DNA from: Erpobdella octoculata
Lineage: Eukaryota; Annelida; Clitellata; Hirudinida; Erpobdellidae
Direction of reading: 5' to 3'
Assembly (NCBI GenBank): GCA_963978895.1
Contig: OZ022238.1
Coordinates: forward strand, 13,385,447 to 13,449,446
DNA: 64,000 nt
Position 1 is the first letter of the stretch. The number at the start of each line of letters is the position of its first letter. The notes under the pieces are model-generated. The model was not told where the DNA came from and made no database searches. It worked only from the letters and a program-made list of their open reading frames with translations. A program made the position numbers and the translations under genes. Below are positions 49,667-61,153 of this stretch, piece after piece.

Positions 49667-52600
49667 ATGAAAATTTCCGACAAAACATTTGCTAGAAAAT
49701 CAGAAAAATTAATGTCGACTTGCGTTCTAACAAATACAAATTTACCAAAAAATTCAGCAAGTCGAAGCAGTCTGATAAATTACAAAGTTTTTGCTGCTGA
49801 CAGGTCAACAAGGCCGGATGATTCCAAACGTAGAAATTATCTTCCATCTGGAATGCCACTCAAATTAGCTTCTGAATCTTCGTTTTTAGTCAATTTTCCA
49901 GAACATTCAAAAACCGAAAATAGGAATTATGAAGACCCTTATCAAAGAATTAATAAACAGATCCCATACGTAAATACTAGCACCCCACTTCGTCAATCAT
50001 TTCCGAATGGAAAATCCGGAGAAGCTGAGAAATCCCTCTTTAATGCAAGTATATCTCCTCTTTACCTGACTGCTCTTGGAGATACACAATTTCTAGAGAA
50101 CGAAAACTCTAAACAACGAATGAATGTGGTGAACACAACAAAACCGGTAGTTAATGAAACTAAAGATAGACCAGACCTTACAAAAAGTGCTTTTGGGACA
50201 AACAAAAGTGAGAACAAGCCTGAACCAAATATCGTCAAAAGGCTTTTACCGAACAAAGAAACACAACCGAAAGATACGAAACAGCAAAAAGAAGAAGAAA
50301 GTGGTTACACAAGATGCTATTCATTGAAAACATTTGCACATAACATAGCCAGAAAAAGCAGCTCATTGTTAAAATTTTTAGCCAACTTTCCAGAACATTC
50401 AAAAACCGAGAAAAAGAATTATGAAGACCCTAATCAAAAAAATAATAAACAGTCTCCGAACGTAAATACTAGCACCCCGATTCGTCAATCTTTTCCAAAT
50501 GGAAAATCAGAAGAGGCTGAAAAATCCCTCTTTAATGCAAGTATATCTCCTCTTTACCATACTGCTCTTGGAGAAGCAGAAATTCTAGAAAACGAAAACT
50601 CTAAACAGCGAATGAATGTGGTGAACACAACAAAACCGGTAGTTAATGAAACCAAAGATAGACCAGACCTTACAAAAAGTACTTTTCGGACAAACAAAAG
50701 TGAGAACAAGCCTGAACCAAATATCGTCAAAAGTATTTTTCTGAACAAAGGAACACAATCGAAAGATACGAAAGAACAAAAAGAAGAAGAAAGTGGTTAC
50801 ACCAGATGCTACTCATTGAAAACACTTGGACATAACATAGCCAGAAAAAGCAGCTCATTGTTAAAATTTTTACACAATGCTTTACACCACAGCAAATCGA
50901 AGACCAACATTATTGAGCGTAGTCATTCCATTCAATCAAAACATCTCGAAGCAAAAAACCCATTAATTGACCACTCACGTCTTGCACCTGCTGAACAAAT
51001 AACGGCTACTAAACCAACAGATGTCACCAATTTCACCTCTGGGTTATCTAATGTGAAAGTCGAAGAGAATCGGCAAGTGTCAGATAAAAATATTGAAAAT
51101 AATTTAAAAAAACCACCGGTTGGAAGAATTAAATCAATGCCGGATTTTACTGAGGGACCCGAGCGGAAAGAGCCAATAAAAAATATAGAAAATTTTATAA
51201 CTTTCATTAAAGCGTCGAAGAAACAAAAAAAAGAATCTAATCAAAAAGATTCTGAAACAAATAAAGAGGCTACGGTCAGACAATCAGCCATACCAACAGT
51301 GCCCACCACAGCTCCACATTTTGAGTTGGAATCTGCAAAGCCTAAGCAGCACATTCAAAGCAATAAACAGCAACCTACGCAAATTCCTGCAAAAGAACTT
51401 CTGACGTCAGATAACAAAACAGACACCACAGTCAGACAATCAAACTTACAAAGCACAGTTCAACATACTGGGAGTCAACTTATAATGCCTGACAAAAGTA
51501 CTCAAAGAACATACCAGACACATACGCAGCCTTCTGACGACGAAATTCCGGCATCGGATAATAAAAATATTCATCGTAAACTGGATTTGACAAAGTATAA
51601 AGAAATGAATCCAATTGTTCAAAAGAGGTCGTCGGAGATGGCGGATCAGCATCTGAATTCCAAACAGCAAGCTCAGATAATCACTTCCCTCAGTCACTTA
51701 ATGAAACATCCAACATTACTCCCTCCAGAAAAACACAATACTAGCACGCAAACAGATCAACCGTTGACAAAACCTGATGTTCAGCTTGTCAGTAAACCCA
51801 GCCACGTCGAAGGCGATGGAAAATCTTCACAGGCTGCGAGTCGACAACCTCAACACAAAGAAAACAATAACGAGCAAAATAAACTGAAAACTGAATCACA
51901 AATCGCACATGTTAGTCCAATTCGTAAACGATCCTATCACCAGATACAACCAAGTGTAAATCAAAAGACGGTTATTTTTACTCCTATGTCGCCTGATACA
52001 ACGCAGGAGATGAGTTTTCATAGTGCAAAGTCGCAAGTTTCAGACACACAGCAAGACACGTTTTACACTCCAAATGAGCAAAATTTTTCTAAAAAAGTGC
52101 CTTTCACTCCATCGATACCAAAAAACCTTAATAAGTCATTTAGGAAAACGCAACCTTCATCCCAAGCGGAGGCTGGGAACTTACATTTTCCTTTAAACGG
52201 TACCACAGCGACACGTCAACCACATAAAAATTTTCCTCGGAAACCAGAACCACTTTTTCAAAATCTGTTACCACCAGCATTGCCTGATGCTAACAAGAAG
52301 AGTGTTTCGTTTCAAACTTCAAAAACAATTCTGCCGCGCCCAACTAAACGACCTTCAGAAGAGTATTCTTTCCCACGACCGTTACCACCAAACTTCAATC
52401 CTTGGAAACCTTGGGATTTTGTTCCAGTCAATGTCAGTGAACATCAAGAACCTGTAGAAACTGTTATTGAAGTAGCGCATAATAGGACAGATTCCCCACT
52501 CTCTAAAAACAAAGATCAAAGAAACACTTCTCAAACCAGTTCTATACAATCATCAAAACTGTTTTCAACAAAAAACTTAATTTCAAAATCTCAAGCACGA

Positions 52601-54103
52601 GACTTCAATACATGGAAATCGTGGAAGCCAACACAAGCAAATACTGGATCACGTCAAAAACAACCAACAGATGAAACAATTGAAACAGACCAACGTTTCG
52701 GTCCTTCAGCTGCCTTACTCTCTGATAAAGTTTATCAAGAAATACCTAACACCATACGAGAAGTGAGCCACACGAAAGTAATTCGACCTGAGAGATCTAA
52801 CGTTATTACTGATCAAATGGCAGCAGATCTTCGTCCACCACTCTATTTTAGAGATGAATCTCCTAGTGTGTCCACAGAGATAGAAGTGGCCTCCAACCAA
52901 TTTACAAAAAGTCCAAAATCTCAACCACCAAGCTTTAAATCGCAAATAACAACTCAAACAAATACTGGGTCACGTCAACAACTGGCAGTAAATACCATTA
53001 AACCAGCCCAACGTCTTGTTCCATCAGCTCCACCCTTGACTGATCTTTGTCCACCGCCTTATTATAGAGATGAACCTCCAATTGTGTCCAGACAGACAGA
53101 AAGGGTTCCAAACAAATATATGACAATACTGAAACCATGCATTTCCACTACAAGAAAGCATTGCCCTACTTCATCCTCTTTCTGCCCGCCATTCGTTACG
53201 GGAGAAAATGCTATGATTAAAACCACTAAGTCTCAAACAAAAGCAACACAGACCGACCCAAAAAGATATGATTATACCGGTTCAGATAACAAGGAGTTGA
53301 GATGTTCTGAGAACAAAATCCATGTGAGCTTGGAAGATTTAGCGGAGTGTAACACCGGTGAGAATTGTTTGTCTCCATTGGAAAATGCTTTATCGACGAT
53401 ATTTAAAAACTATGCACAGGACCCACTTATAATAACGACTATAAGTAATAAAAAACTACTTGATAAATTTACAGGAGATAAAAAAGCCTGTGTTCACAAG
53501 AAGCCACGTAAAAAGTCAGAAATGATGCTGTGCATTCCAAAAAAACTTTTGAAGTGTAAATCAGTTAACTTTCCAAAACGAAAATCTCACGTGTCTCATT
53601 TTATCAACGACACCTGTACGGGGCGTAAATTAAACTTTGACCTACGAAGTTTACATCCGACAAAAAAATGTTTTTCATGCTTGGACCATGATCTCTTCGA
53701 TGAGAAAAAATATTTTAACAGTGCTCTACGGGAAACGATTAGCCGTCCCAGAAATAACCGGTCGAATACCGTTGATGAGTGTGCCACTTTTTGTAATAAA
53801 GATGACCACTGCAAAAAGTTGGTCTCCAATTTCCAACCATCGGAATCGGCACAAATTCTTTCACGTCGCGATAGTATTTGCGATGTGTGTTCAGTTAAAG
53901 ATGTGTTTAAGAACGACGACAGAATGAGAAATGTTTCCTCCGAGATCGAAAGAACCCCATTTATCTTCCCTGATCGTGTCAACTTGAACGATTATCAGCC
54001 CTGTCGAAAAGAATGCTCTTGTTCAAACTCTTGGATAAGAAGAACGGGAAATGAATGCCAGTTACCCGAGCTACCGATGCGAAGCTGCGAGACGACGAAG
54101 TCC
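49667..54103 (+). CDS. Gene E large exon
   Basis: 1479 codons from ATG (MKISDKTFARKSEKLMST) to donor tcc|gtgagt. The frame itself continues 13 codons past the donor to TAG 54143-54145, so an unspliced form would end there. A possible acceptor aaacaaacag sits at 49658, before the ATG. Confidence 0.85.
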
Positions 54104-54721
54104 GTGAGTGTTGAGCAGATGATATGCATGAAGGAATGGAACTAGGTACTAAAAGGGCAGTTTGATATTAATTTAGTATTAGAGAAGCATAAGAACAAAT
54201 CTTTTTAGTATATTTTATTGTCAAAATTAAGACAAAGTTTTTTAACCGAATAATTTAAGTAGCTCTTCTATTATAAACTTCAAAAAGGCTTCATTTTAGC
54301 TAATTTTGGATAAACATTTAACTAGGGAAAACAGAACTAATACAATTTAATTTTGCAGAACCCTTGCCTATCTTTTGTTAACTTTGCCTCTTATTGCTAT
54401 CCTTTCTCAACATGTCTCTCGCTAGATCCTAAACCACAGACAGAACCTATTTGCCAACTGAGTGGCCCCAAACTTAACATGTTAACTCGATGGTTGAACG
54501 ACGGTAAGACGGATTTAAAGCCAGCTAGTCATATCACACCCAGTCAACTAAACTGCTGCCTTCTTACTCACACTGTGCCACAGTATCTTCAAAATATTCA
54601 ACCAACTTCGGTTTTTCCGAGACAATTTATGAAAACAAAAATTGGATGTCCGGTTTTACCTCAATGTCTCCTTTACAAAAATATTCCCGTGAAATCAAGG
54701 TTTTGTTTAAACTTTTTGTAG
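49667..54721 (+). CDS. Gene E: giant low-complexity protein, paralogue of gene D
   Basis: One exon is open from about 49620 through 54103; a strong donor (gtgagt, phase 0) leads over a 255-nt intron to 54359-54721. About 1600 residues counted from ATG 49667. Contents in order: two near-identical 164-residue repeats; a long Gln/Thr/Ser/Pro-rich disordered middle; Pro/Trp motifs (NFNPWKPWDF, FNTWKSWKP); two degenerate DLRPPLYFRDE/DLCPPPYYRDE repeats; a Cys-rich basic end (CFSCLDHD, ICDVCSVKD, CRKECSCSNS). The last exon has W-L-N-D-G-K, KPASHITP, NCC and PQYL as in gene D. No signal peptide, membrane span or enzyme motif. Upstream exons may be missing; phase at the 49.65-kb acceptor would be 1. 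Confidence 0.75.
49889..50872 (+). repeat. 492-bp in-frame tandem duplication in gene E
   Basis: Units 49889-50380 and 50381-50872 are offset by exactly 492 bp (164 codons). Long identical stretches cover NENSKQRMNVVNTTKPVVNE and KSENKPEPNIVK. Differences are few and do not break the frame, so the duplication is recent. Confidence 0.95.
54359..54721 (+). CDS. Gene E last exon (conserved module)
   Basis: Acceptor aattttgcag, phase 0, 120 codons then TAG. The conserved module is W-L-N-D-G-K..LKPASHITP..LNCC..VPQYLQ. The point homologous to gene D's exon 3 donor (VKS-AG|gttttg against VMS-AG|gtgagt) is kept but has a weak donor; reading through ends six residues later. Confidence 0.85.
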   Translation, partial: NPCLSFVNFASYCYPFSTCLSLDPKPQTEPICQLSGPKLNMLTRWLNDGKTDLKPASHITPSQLNCCLLTHTVPQYLQNIQPTSVFPRQFMKTKIGCPVLPQCLLYKNIPVKSRFCLNFL

Positions 54722-55395
54722 AAAAATTATTAAAAAACGTTAATCAATAATTTAATTCTAGACATTATATTGAAGGTGCAATGGGCCACAATTTCATTGC
54801 TAAAGTTTCATTGAAGGTACAGCGGGGCACAATTTCATGAAAAGATTTATAGCCAGAGCTTTTAAGACTGTGGAAGAAATACTTAATTTCCAATCACGAT
54901 ATTATGTTTTCAAAATTTATTATAAAACCTGAATTTTTCTTCATCTTCATCACATATGTTTGTCATTGTTTATGAGGTTATAACTCCTAACAATGTTCGT
55001 GGTGCTTAATTGCTCATTTTTTGACAAAAACCATTTTTAAAGTTTTAAAAAACAAAAATAATTCGGGATGGTTTTGAGTTTGTTTAGATCAAAAAAATGA
55101 CAGAAAAATTGTAAAAAAACAAGTATGGGAAAAACGTGTTTTTCAACACAAACTTTCATTTCAAATACACTCGATTTAGAAATACGAAAGATGTTCAAAT
55201 TAAGTTTTTTTATTGAATCATGTATTGTCATCCAATATAAAGCTATGCTGAAAGTTTCAGTTTCCTAGCTAGTCAAAAAGCTGGTTAAATTTTACTTGCA
55301 ATATTTGCGTACAGAGAAAGACACACACACACACAAACAGAGATTGTAACCTAAATAAAAGTTTGTAAAAAAAAGTTAGTTATTAAACTTATCTA
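54722..55395. other. Gene E 3' flank
   Basis: AT-rich. A short duplicated run (ttgaaggtRcaRYggg[gc]cacaatttcat) occurs twice at 54771-54838. No canonical AATAAA close to the stop; caataattt at about 54745 is the nearest weak match. A (CA)n of six units lies at 55321. Confidence 0.45.
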
Positions 55396-55399
55396 TATA

Positions 55400-56395
55400 T
55401 ATAAAAGAACATGTCCTGACTGATAATCAACGCCGAGCTCAAACGCCTCATCCTAGGAACGTGAAATTTGGAACTTATATTACTTTTATAGCGTAAACAT
55501 CCGCTAAGAAAGGATTTTTGAAAATTTTGCTCCTGAGGGGAAAAAACTGGAAAACAAACTTTTTTCTAAAAATTTTTTCTAAAATTTTTTTTTGAAATTT
55601 GGTATATAGATTCTTTTTGAAAAATAAAAAGATACGTGTTTCACCATTTTTTGAAAATTCGGTTTCCCGGACCTCAAATGTGGGTTGGAAAATTGGGTTA
55701 TTTGGTTTTTAAAGTAGCTTCTACTCAAAAACTGTTAATGCTACAGGAGTAAAAATTAGTATTTAGTTTCTATTCCAAAAATAATGAAATACGTGTTTTA
55801 GCATTTTTTGAAAATTTGGTTTCCAGGACTTCAAATGTGGGGTGGAAAATAGGGCTAATTGTCTTTTATAGTAACTGCTACTCAAAAACAGTAAATACCA
55901 CAGATGTACAAATTATTATTTAGTTTCTTTTCTAAAAATAAAGATATACGTGTTTCACCAGTTTTTACAAATTTGGTTTCCCGGACCTCAAATGTGGGTT
56001 GGAAAATTGGGTTATTTGGTTTTTTAAGTAGCTTCTACTCAAAAACTGTTAATGCTACAAAAGTAAAAATTAGTATTTAGTTTCTACTCTAAAAATAAGG
56101 ATATATGTGTTTCACCATTTTTTGAAATTTTGGTTTTCAGGACCTCAAATGTGGGGTGGAAAAAGGTTTTCTTTGGTTTTTAAAGTAACTGCTACTCAAA
56201 AACTGTGAATGCTACAGATGTCAAAATTAGTATTTAGTATTTACTCAAAAAATTATGATATAAGTGTTTCAACATTTTTTTAAAAATTTGGTTTCCAGGA
56301 CATCAAATGTGGGGTGGAAAAAAGGGTTATTTGATTTCAAAATAACTGCTACTCAAAAACTGTAAGTGCTACAAATGTAAAAATTAGTATTTTGA
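55400..56395. repeat. ~156-bp tandem repeat array
   Basis: Five units, each with ggtttcc[ca]ggac.tcaaatgtgg, gctactcaaaaactgt and aaaattagtatttagtttct, at a spacing of about 156 bp (starts near 55662, 55817, 55973, 56130, 56291). A lead-in (aaaagaacatgtcctgactg) at 55405 looks like the end of a dispersed repeat family. Confidence 0.88.
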
Positions 56396-56399
56396 AGTT

Positions 56400-56860
56400 T
56401 TGTGCCGGTTAAAAGTAGCTAAGTTCAGTTTATCCCCGGTCGGGCCAAGCCGTTATTTTAGAGTCTTCACACGGGCCAGGCCAAACCTTAAATCAAAGTG
56501 GAACGGGCCGAGGTTTTTCACCAAGTATATAGATATTTTAGTGATTTTAGGGTGTTCAGTTGGGCCGGGCCAAACCTGAAGTCAAGGTGGGACGGGCCGA
56601 AGTTTTTCATCAAGTATATAGAACTTCTAAGCCTGTAAGAATGGGCCGGGCCTAATTCAGACGGGCTGTGCCGGGCCAGGAGTTTGGGTTTTTAAAACGG
56701 GCTGGGCTAAGTTGTCGACGGGCCGAGCCGAGACCTAAAAAATTGATCTCTACTATGGATGCACGGTTCAAACTCTCTAATTTCATGCGAGCGAAGCCGC
56801 TACGGGCACTGCTAGTTCAAGTATATTTGATGAATAGGTTCATTATGCCCCTCTGTGCTG
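56400..56860 (+). repeat. GC-rich 'gggcc' repeat, copy 2
   Basis: Many GGGCCGGGCC-type runs (cgggccaagccg, gggccgggccaaacctgaag). It ends in atgcacggttcaaactctct and gcgaagccgctacgggcact. Inverted relative of 7395-7740. Confidence 0.75.
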
Positions 56861-56916
56861 ACGCATCATACCTACTGTAACAATTTAAAGTGGTGAGAGT
56901 TAATCTTTGAAAACAT

Positions 56917-57575
56917 TCACAGATCCCCGTCTACTTCTTCCTGCGTCAAGAAGTTCCAGCTGAAATTTGCTGGATTTGTGAAAAATTGATGTCGCTCTTC
57001 ATATCCTTTAATCTTTTGCGGTAGAAGAAAACAGTTGTAACCTTCAGACAATAGGATACTTTGATTTTCAAAGAAATCTACTTCATGTACAGGGGCGCAA
57101 CTAAGGAGGCAGGGAGAGCGCAAGCCCCCAGGCCAAATCGAGAACCCTGCAATTTTTCCAAATATGATGAGTTTTTCTTTGGGTGTGGGATGGGGTGCAT
57201 TTTCTAAGCTTCGCTTTAGTAAAAGTCATCTCAGTGCGACTATTTCTGCCTGTCGTTTGCAAAGTTTATTGAGAATATCTGCTAACAAAACAACCACTGC
57301 ACTTCTTCCAGTAAATTTTAAACATATCATAAACATTTTCTAAAATTTGTTTTAACTGGTTTGAGACTGAGTTTACTATCTTCAGTTTGCAGTTTTTCTT
57401 TTCTATCATTAATAAATTATTAAAGATACCAAAAAAAGACTGCAGACTGAAGATAGTAAAAAAAAAATTCTCCTGCGTGAGCTTTTTTCAGTTTTTCAAA
57501 CTTGAGCCCCCCACCATTTTTTGCTGGTTGCGCCCCTGCTCATGTATGTTGGACGCGTCCAGGGAACCCAGTCCC
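56917..57575 (-). pseudogene. Possible coding exon split by a hAT MITE
   Basis: The minus strand reads VHPSSGLGSLDASNIHEVDF across the MITE site (57575-57547 joined to 57089 downwards). It continues as ENQSILLSEGY, NCFLLPQKIKGYEERHQFFT and FLTQEEVDGDL to a stop at 56917. The frame is open through about 65 codons when the MITE is ignored. Protein not recognised; the insertion would destroy it if it were a gene. Confidence 0.4.
57090..57538. mobile_element. hAT-like MITE
   Basis: Inverted ends CAGGGGCGCAACTA and TGGTTGCGCCCCTG. Flanks TTCATGTA (57082-57089) and CTCATGTA (57539-57546) match at seven of eight positions, as expected for an 8-bp hAT duplication. No ORF. An inner inverted pair, ctgagtttactatcttcagt / actgaagatagtaa, surrounds about 57370-57460. 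Confidence 0.88.
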
Positions 57576-57782
57576 GAAGAAGGGTGTACGCGTTATACAC
57601 CCAGTGGAGCCAGTGGAGCGTAGAGAGAAACAAACCCTAGGTACAATGGACGGCTTGAGAGAGGAATCGGATTAGACTCATTTTCATCAGCAGCCTACGA
57701 AACAGTTTGTCCTGGGAAGAAATATTGCAGCTCTCTGTAAATTTTTGTTTATAACGTTTCTCTATAGCAACAACCTTGTCGC

Positions 57783-57845
57783 CAGTGGCGGATTTAGCAT
57801 CAGGCCTAGAAGCGGGGTGACCCGCTCCCTCACCCGCGCTCATGT
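57783..57845 (+). repeat. Solo hAT-type end
   Basis: CAGTGGCGGATTTAG matches the end of the hAT element at 58916 (CAGTAGCGGATCCAG). I see no opposite end nearby. Confidence 0.5.
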
Positions 57846-58650
57846 CGAGTCTGAAAAATCGCCTCTTGATTTCATTCTTAAGTTTATAACGTATCTAGTA
57901 ATCGGCAGCTCTAAAAATTTTACCTTAATGATATTCATGAGTATTTAATTATTATAGTTTGTTTGAAAACATCTGTCAAACTACAAAGTTTTCCTTTATT
58001 TTCGCAATCCACAAATCGATTCGACCTTCGAAGGAAGCCAGATAATATTATTTAATTTGAAGTCATAAATTTTACATTTTCTTCGTTTGCATCTTCCCTT
58101 TATAAACATGTTTTGTGCAATTTATTCAAAAACATCGTCGTTTTTATATTCTTCGTTTTTCCGAATAAAGTTCAAGCTTTAAAAAACGTCATTAATTTTT
58201 AGTGGAAAACCTTATAGGTAATGATTTTAAGGAATTTTTTAACTTGTGTGGAGTTTATGTTGTTTGGTAATCAGTTCCTTTATTAAGTTGATTAATGCTT
58301 GAACTCTGATTTGAATAATTGTAAAATTTGGTGCAGTTTAACATAGAGTTCTACTTGACTTTTCATAGATTGCACATATGTGTTTTCCAAATGTTAGTTT
58401 TTTAAGAGAAGCAATTTCTCAAAAGCTGCAAAAAGGCCTGTTTTATCGGTTGTGGGAAACCATATGTCAAACATTGGGTGAAGAGATGCTTCCATAAAAC
58501 TGAAGATAGTGCAGAAGTACATGATTTGCTCAATATAGATGTTAAAGATACTGGTCTATGGTTCCCTGCTATCAGTATGCTGTATTTATTTTAACATATG
58601 GGCGAAACATTAGCTAGTTTCCGTAGGTCTGGCACCATACCATGCCTGTA
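57846..58650. other. Spacer
   Basis: AT-rich, no gene or repeat family recognised. Confidence 0.4.
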
Positions 58651-58654
58651 GTGA

Positions 58655-58815
58655 TAAAACAGTTTAAAGATGAGCGGGATTGGAATTGCAAAAGCAGCCG
58701 CACTGCTTATTAATAAAAAGAATAAAATCCGTCGACTCCCATGACCTTGCTCGCAATGAGCTCAAATGACCTCTTTGCAACTTTTTCAACTGAAAAGCAT
58801 CGTTATTGTTGTTGG
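58655..58815 (-). mobile_element. LINE fragment
   Basis: The minus strand reads EKVAKRSFELIASKVMGVDGF, similar to the 'K-x-x-G-x-D-G' segment before the RT palm in many LINEs. Short and broken. Confidence 0.45.
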
Positions 58816-58915
58816 GATTGGATAAATCTTTTTAATGCATCATCGTAGTTTCATCTGTACATTTTTTGTTAAAAGAAAATTGTGGTTTAATAATTTGTAA
58901 TAAACGAATATGAAT

Positions 58916-59978
58916 CAGTAGCGGATCCAGGTCATCTAGTAGGGGGGCGATTTTTAGGTTTCAGCGGCAAAAAATGTTTTTCTTTACAAAATTACAAATT
59001 CAGCGGCAAAAAGTTTAGATTTACTTGATGCAAAAAATTGCATTAAAGAACTGTTGAATGTTTTAGAGCAAAAAAGAGAAAACTGCGAAAATATGTTTGC
59101 GGAAATTTTTTAAGCAGCAGAAAAACAATAATTGAAAAAAATGTAGTTTTATGTATAAAAGAATAGTGCAACGACAAACAGGCCCGGAAAATGTACCGTC
59201 GGATACACTGGAAGAATATTACAGGCGATCAATTTACATCCCTCTTCTTGATGCACTGACATTAGACATAAATACTCGTTTTACTAAAAAAAATTCTGCA
59301 GTGTTTTCAAACCAATTATTTAATGCCAGAAAATATTATTAAACTTAATCATAAAAGTGTTGGTTATACTGTTTCTGCAATCAGTAATGTCTATGGCACC
59401 ATTCTTGGACTTAGTATCCAACACTTACCAGCAGTTGAATTTATATCGAAAGTTGAACTTTGGCAGAGCAAATGCTTGAGAATGAACAAGGAAGGATGAG
59501 TCCTACTGAACTTTCTGTTGTTTTTTATTTGTGTGACCAGGTGCAATATTCAATCACTCACAAATTGTTCCAAATTATTAAAACATGGCATGTTAGTGAT
59601 GCCAGTGCTGAACGTAGTTTCTCAACTCTGCGAAGAATTAAAACTTTGCTTGAAAACACGAATGGCGGAAGACAGACTAGTGGGATTAGCACTACTTAAT
59701 GTGCGTATAGACATTCTTGTAAATCCTGAAGATGTATTTGAACGTTTTGCGATGTCGAAAAATCATAAACTAGATTTTGTGCTATAAATCCTTTTACTAG
59801 AATACTAGTCTATAATTTGTATAATTATTTTACAAAATTAAAAGTTACAAGTTGTTGATGACTATGTGTGCTTTCTTATAAGCAGTATTAAAGGGCTGCA
59901 AAAACAAAAATTTGTAATTGTTAAAAAACGTTTATACTATTGTAGAGGGGCGATCGTCCCCCTATGGATCCGCCACTG
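58916..59978 (+). mobile_element. hAT transposon with transposase remnant and 8-bp TSD
   Basis: Ends CAGTAGCGGATCCAG and GGATCCGCCACTG, flanked by the perfect duplication ATATGAAT (58908-58915 and 59979-59986). Inside, a frameshifted transposase: VPSDTLEEYYRRSIYIPLLD (59151-59342), SDASAERSFSTLRRIKTLLE (59595-59660) and, in another frame, MAEDRLVGLALLNVRIDI (59661-59787). SER/ERSFS..R.K and RL..LALL are the C-terminal hAT motifs, here of the ZMYM/KIAA1586-like type. The N-terminal half is deleted. Confidence 0.93.
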
Positions 59979-60339
59979 ATATGAATGAATGAATCGTAAA
60001 TCTCGACCAGTGTGGCGTAACCATTTTCGCATCGATGGTCGCAATAATAAAATCATGCGCATAATTTTGAAAACATGAAATCATAAGCTTCCGAATACAG
60101 TTAGAGCGTCAGAGAACCAAAGTCAATTAAAATTTTCTAAGGCTCAGCCTCAATAGCAGAAATGATTGCGTGACTGAAGAATGCATCTTGCTAATAATTA
60201 ATTCCGTTAAAACCCTAGCGAATAAATGATTAATATGAATGATATACACAATTAGCTAACAGTAATAATAATAATATCATATTATAATAGTAGTAATAAT
60301 AATAATTACATAAACGAATACAGTTGATCGCAGTGGCCA

Positions 60340-60506
60340 GAGACAAGTTCGCTTCGTATAATTCATAGTCTTCGTGTTATTGTTGTTGTTTGCAGGAACA
60401 CAACATGCAAAATAAAAAAAATCTGGACTTAGACTTAGGTGGCGGTGGTGCTCGGGCCGCCGTGATTTTTTCTCTGTTTCGGGATGTTTAACTCATGAAA
60501 GGTATG
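60340..60506 (+). CDS. Weak candidate exon or 5' UTR exon
   Basis: Acceptor-like ttgtttgcag at about 60395, then aacacaacATG and a 19-codon frame (MQNKKNLDLDLGGGGARAAV ... DV) ending in TAA; a donor gaaag|gtatgt follows at 60507. The GC-rich run is unusual for the area. It could be a non-coding first exon with a small upstream ORF. Very uncertain. Confidence 0.2.
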
Positions 60507-60972
60507 TTTTATTTATTTAAATTTTTTTGGAAAATCAAGAAAAATTACAACATATATTATTTCTTTAAATTTTAAATTGTAAACATAATAATTCTAAGTT
60601 CTAAATTGTCTAAATTCTACTACTAATACTAAATACTAAAGTTTGTGTTTTATAAAAATATTATAAATTATAAGCACATTATGACTATGACTATGTCCTG
60701 TGATAGTCAATTTGCCAGCACTTTCTTAGCACACAATTTTTTATATGAAATACTTTTTGTTACTTCTACTTTTAAAATTTATGATTTATGTTGTAATAAA
60801 TTCCTTGCTTTAGCTTTAGCTTAGCAGTTACTCTGTTGAGACAAGGTATTTGTAAAAAGTTTCCTGTAGCCATAGATAAGGAAAACAGGCTATGGATTGT
60901 GCTTAATTTTTTAAAAAACTTAATGTTGACATCAGTAAATAAAATGTGAATTTATTTTTCTATTTTAACCCA

Positions 60973-61141
60973 ACTCCGCCTGCTAATTGCGAGCCAGTAC
61001 CAAGCCTGGATAAAGGAGGAGGGGCAGTTAAAAGGATAAAACTTTGATCCACGACAGGAAGTACTTATATGCTTCCTACATACAGCCAATTCAGTCTTAA
61101 AACACTTGGTGTAAAGGACTATAAACTATCATAAAAAAAAT
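60973..61141 (+). mobile_element. SINE-like element, copy 4
   Basis: Very close to copy 2. Flanked by the 12-bp duplication TATTTTAACCCA (60961-60972 and 61142-61153), with an A tail. Confidence 0.93.
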
Positions 61142-61153
61142 TATTTTAACCCA

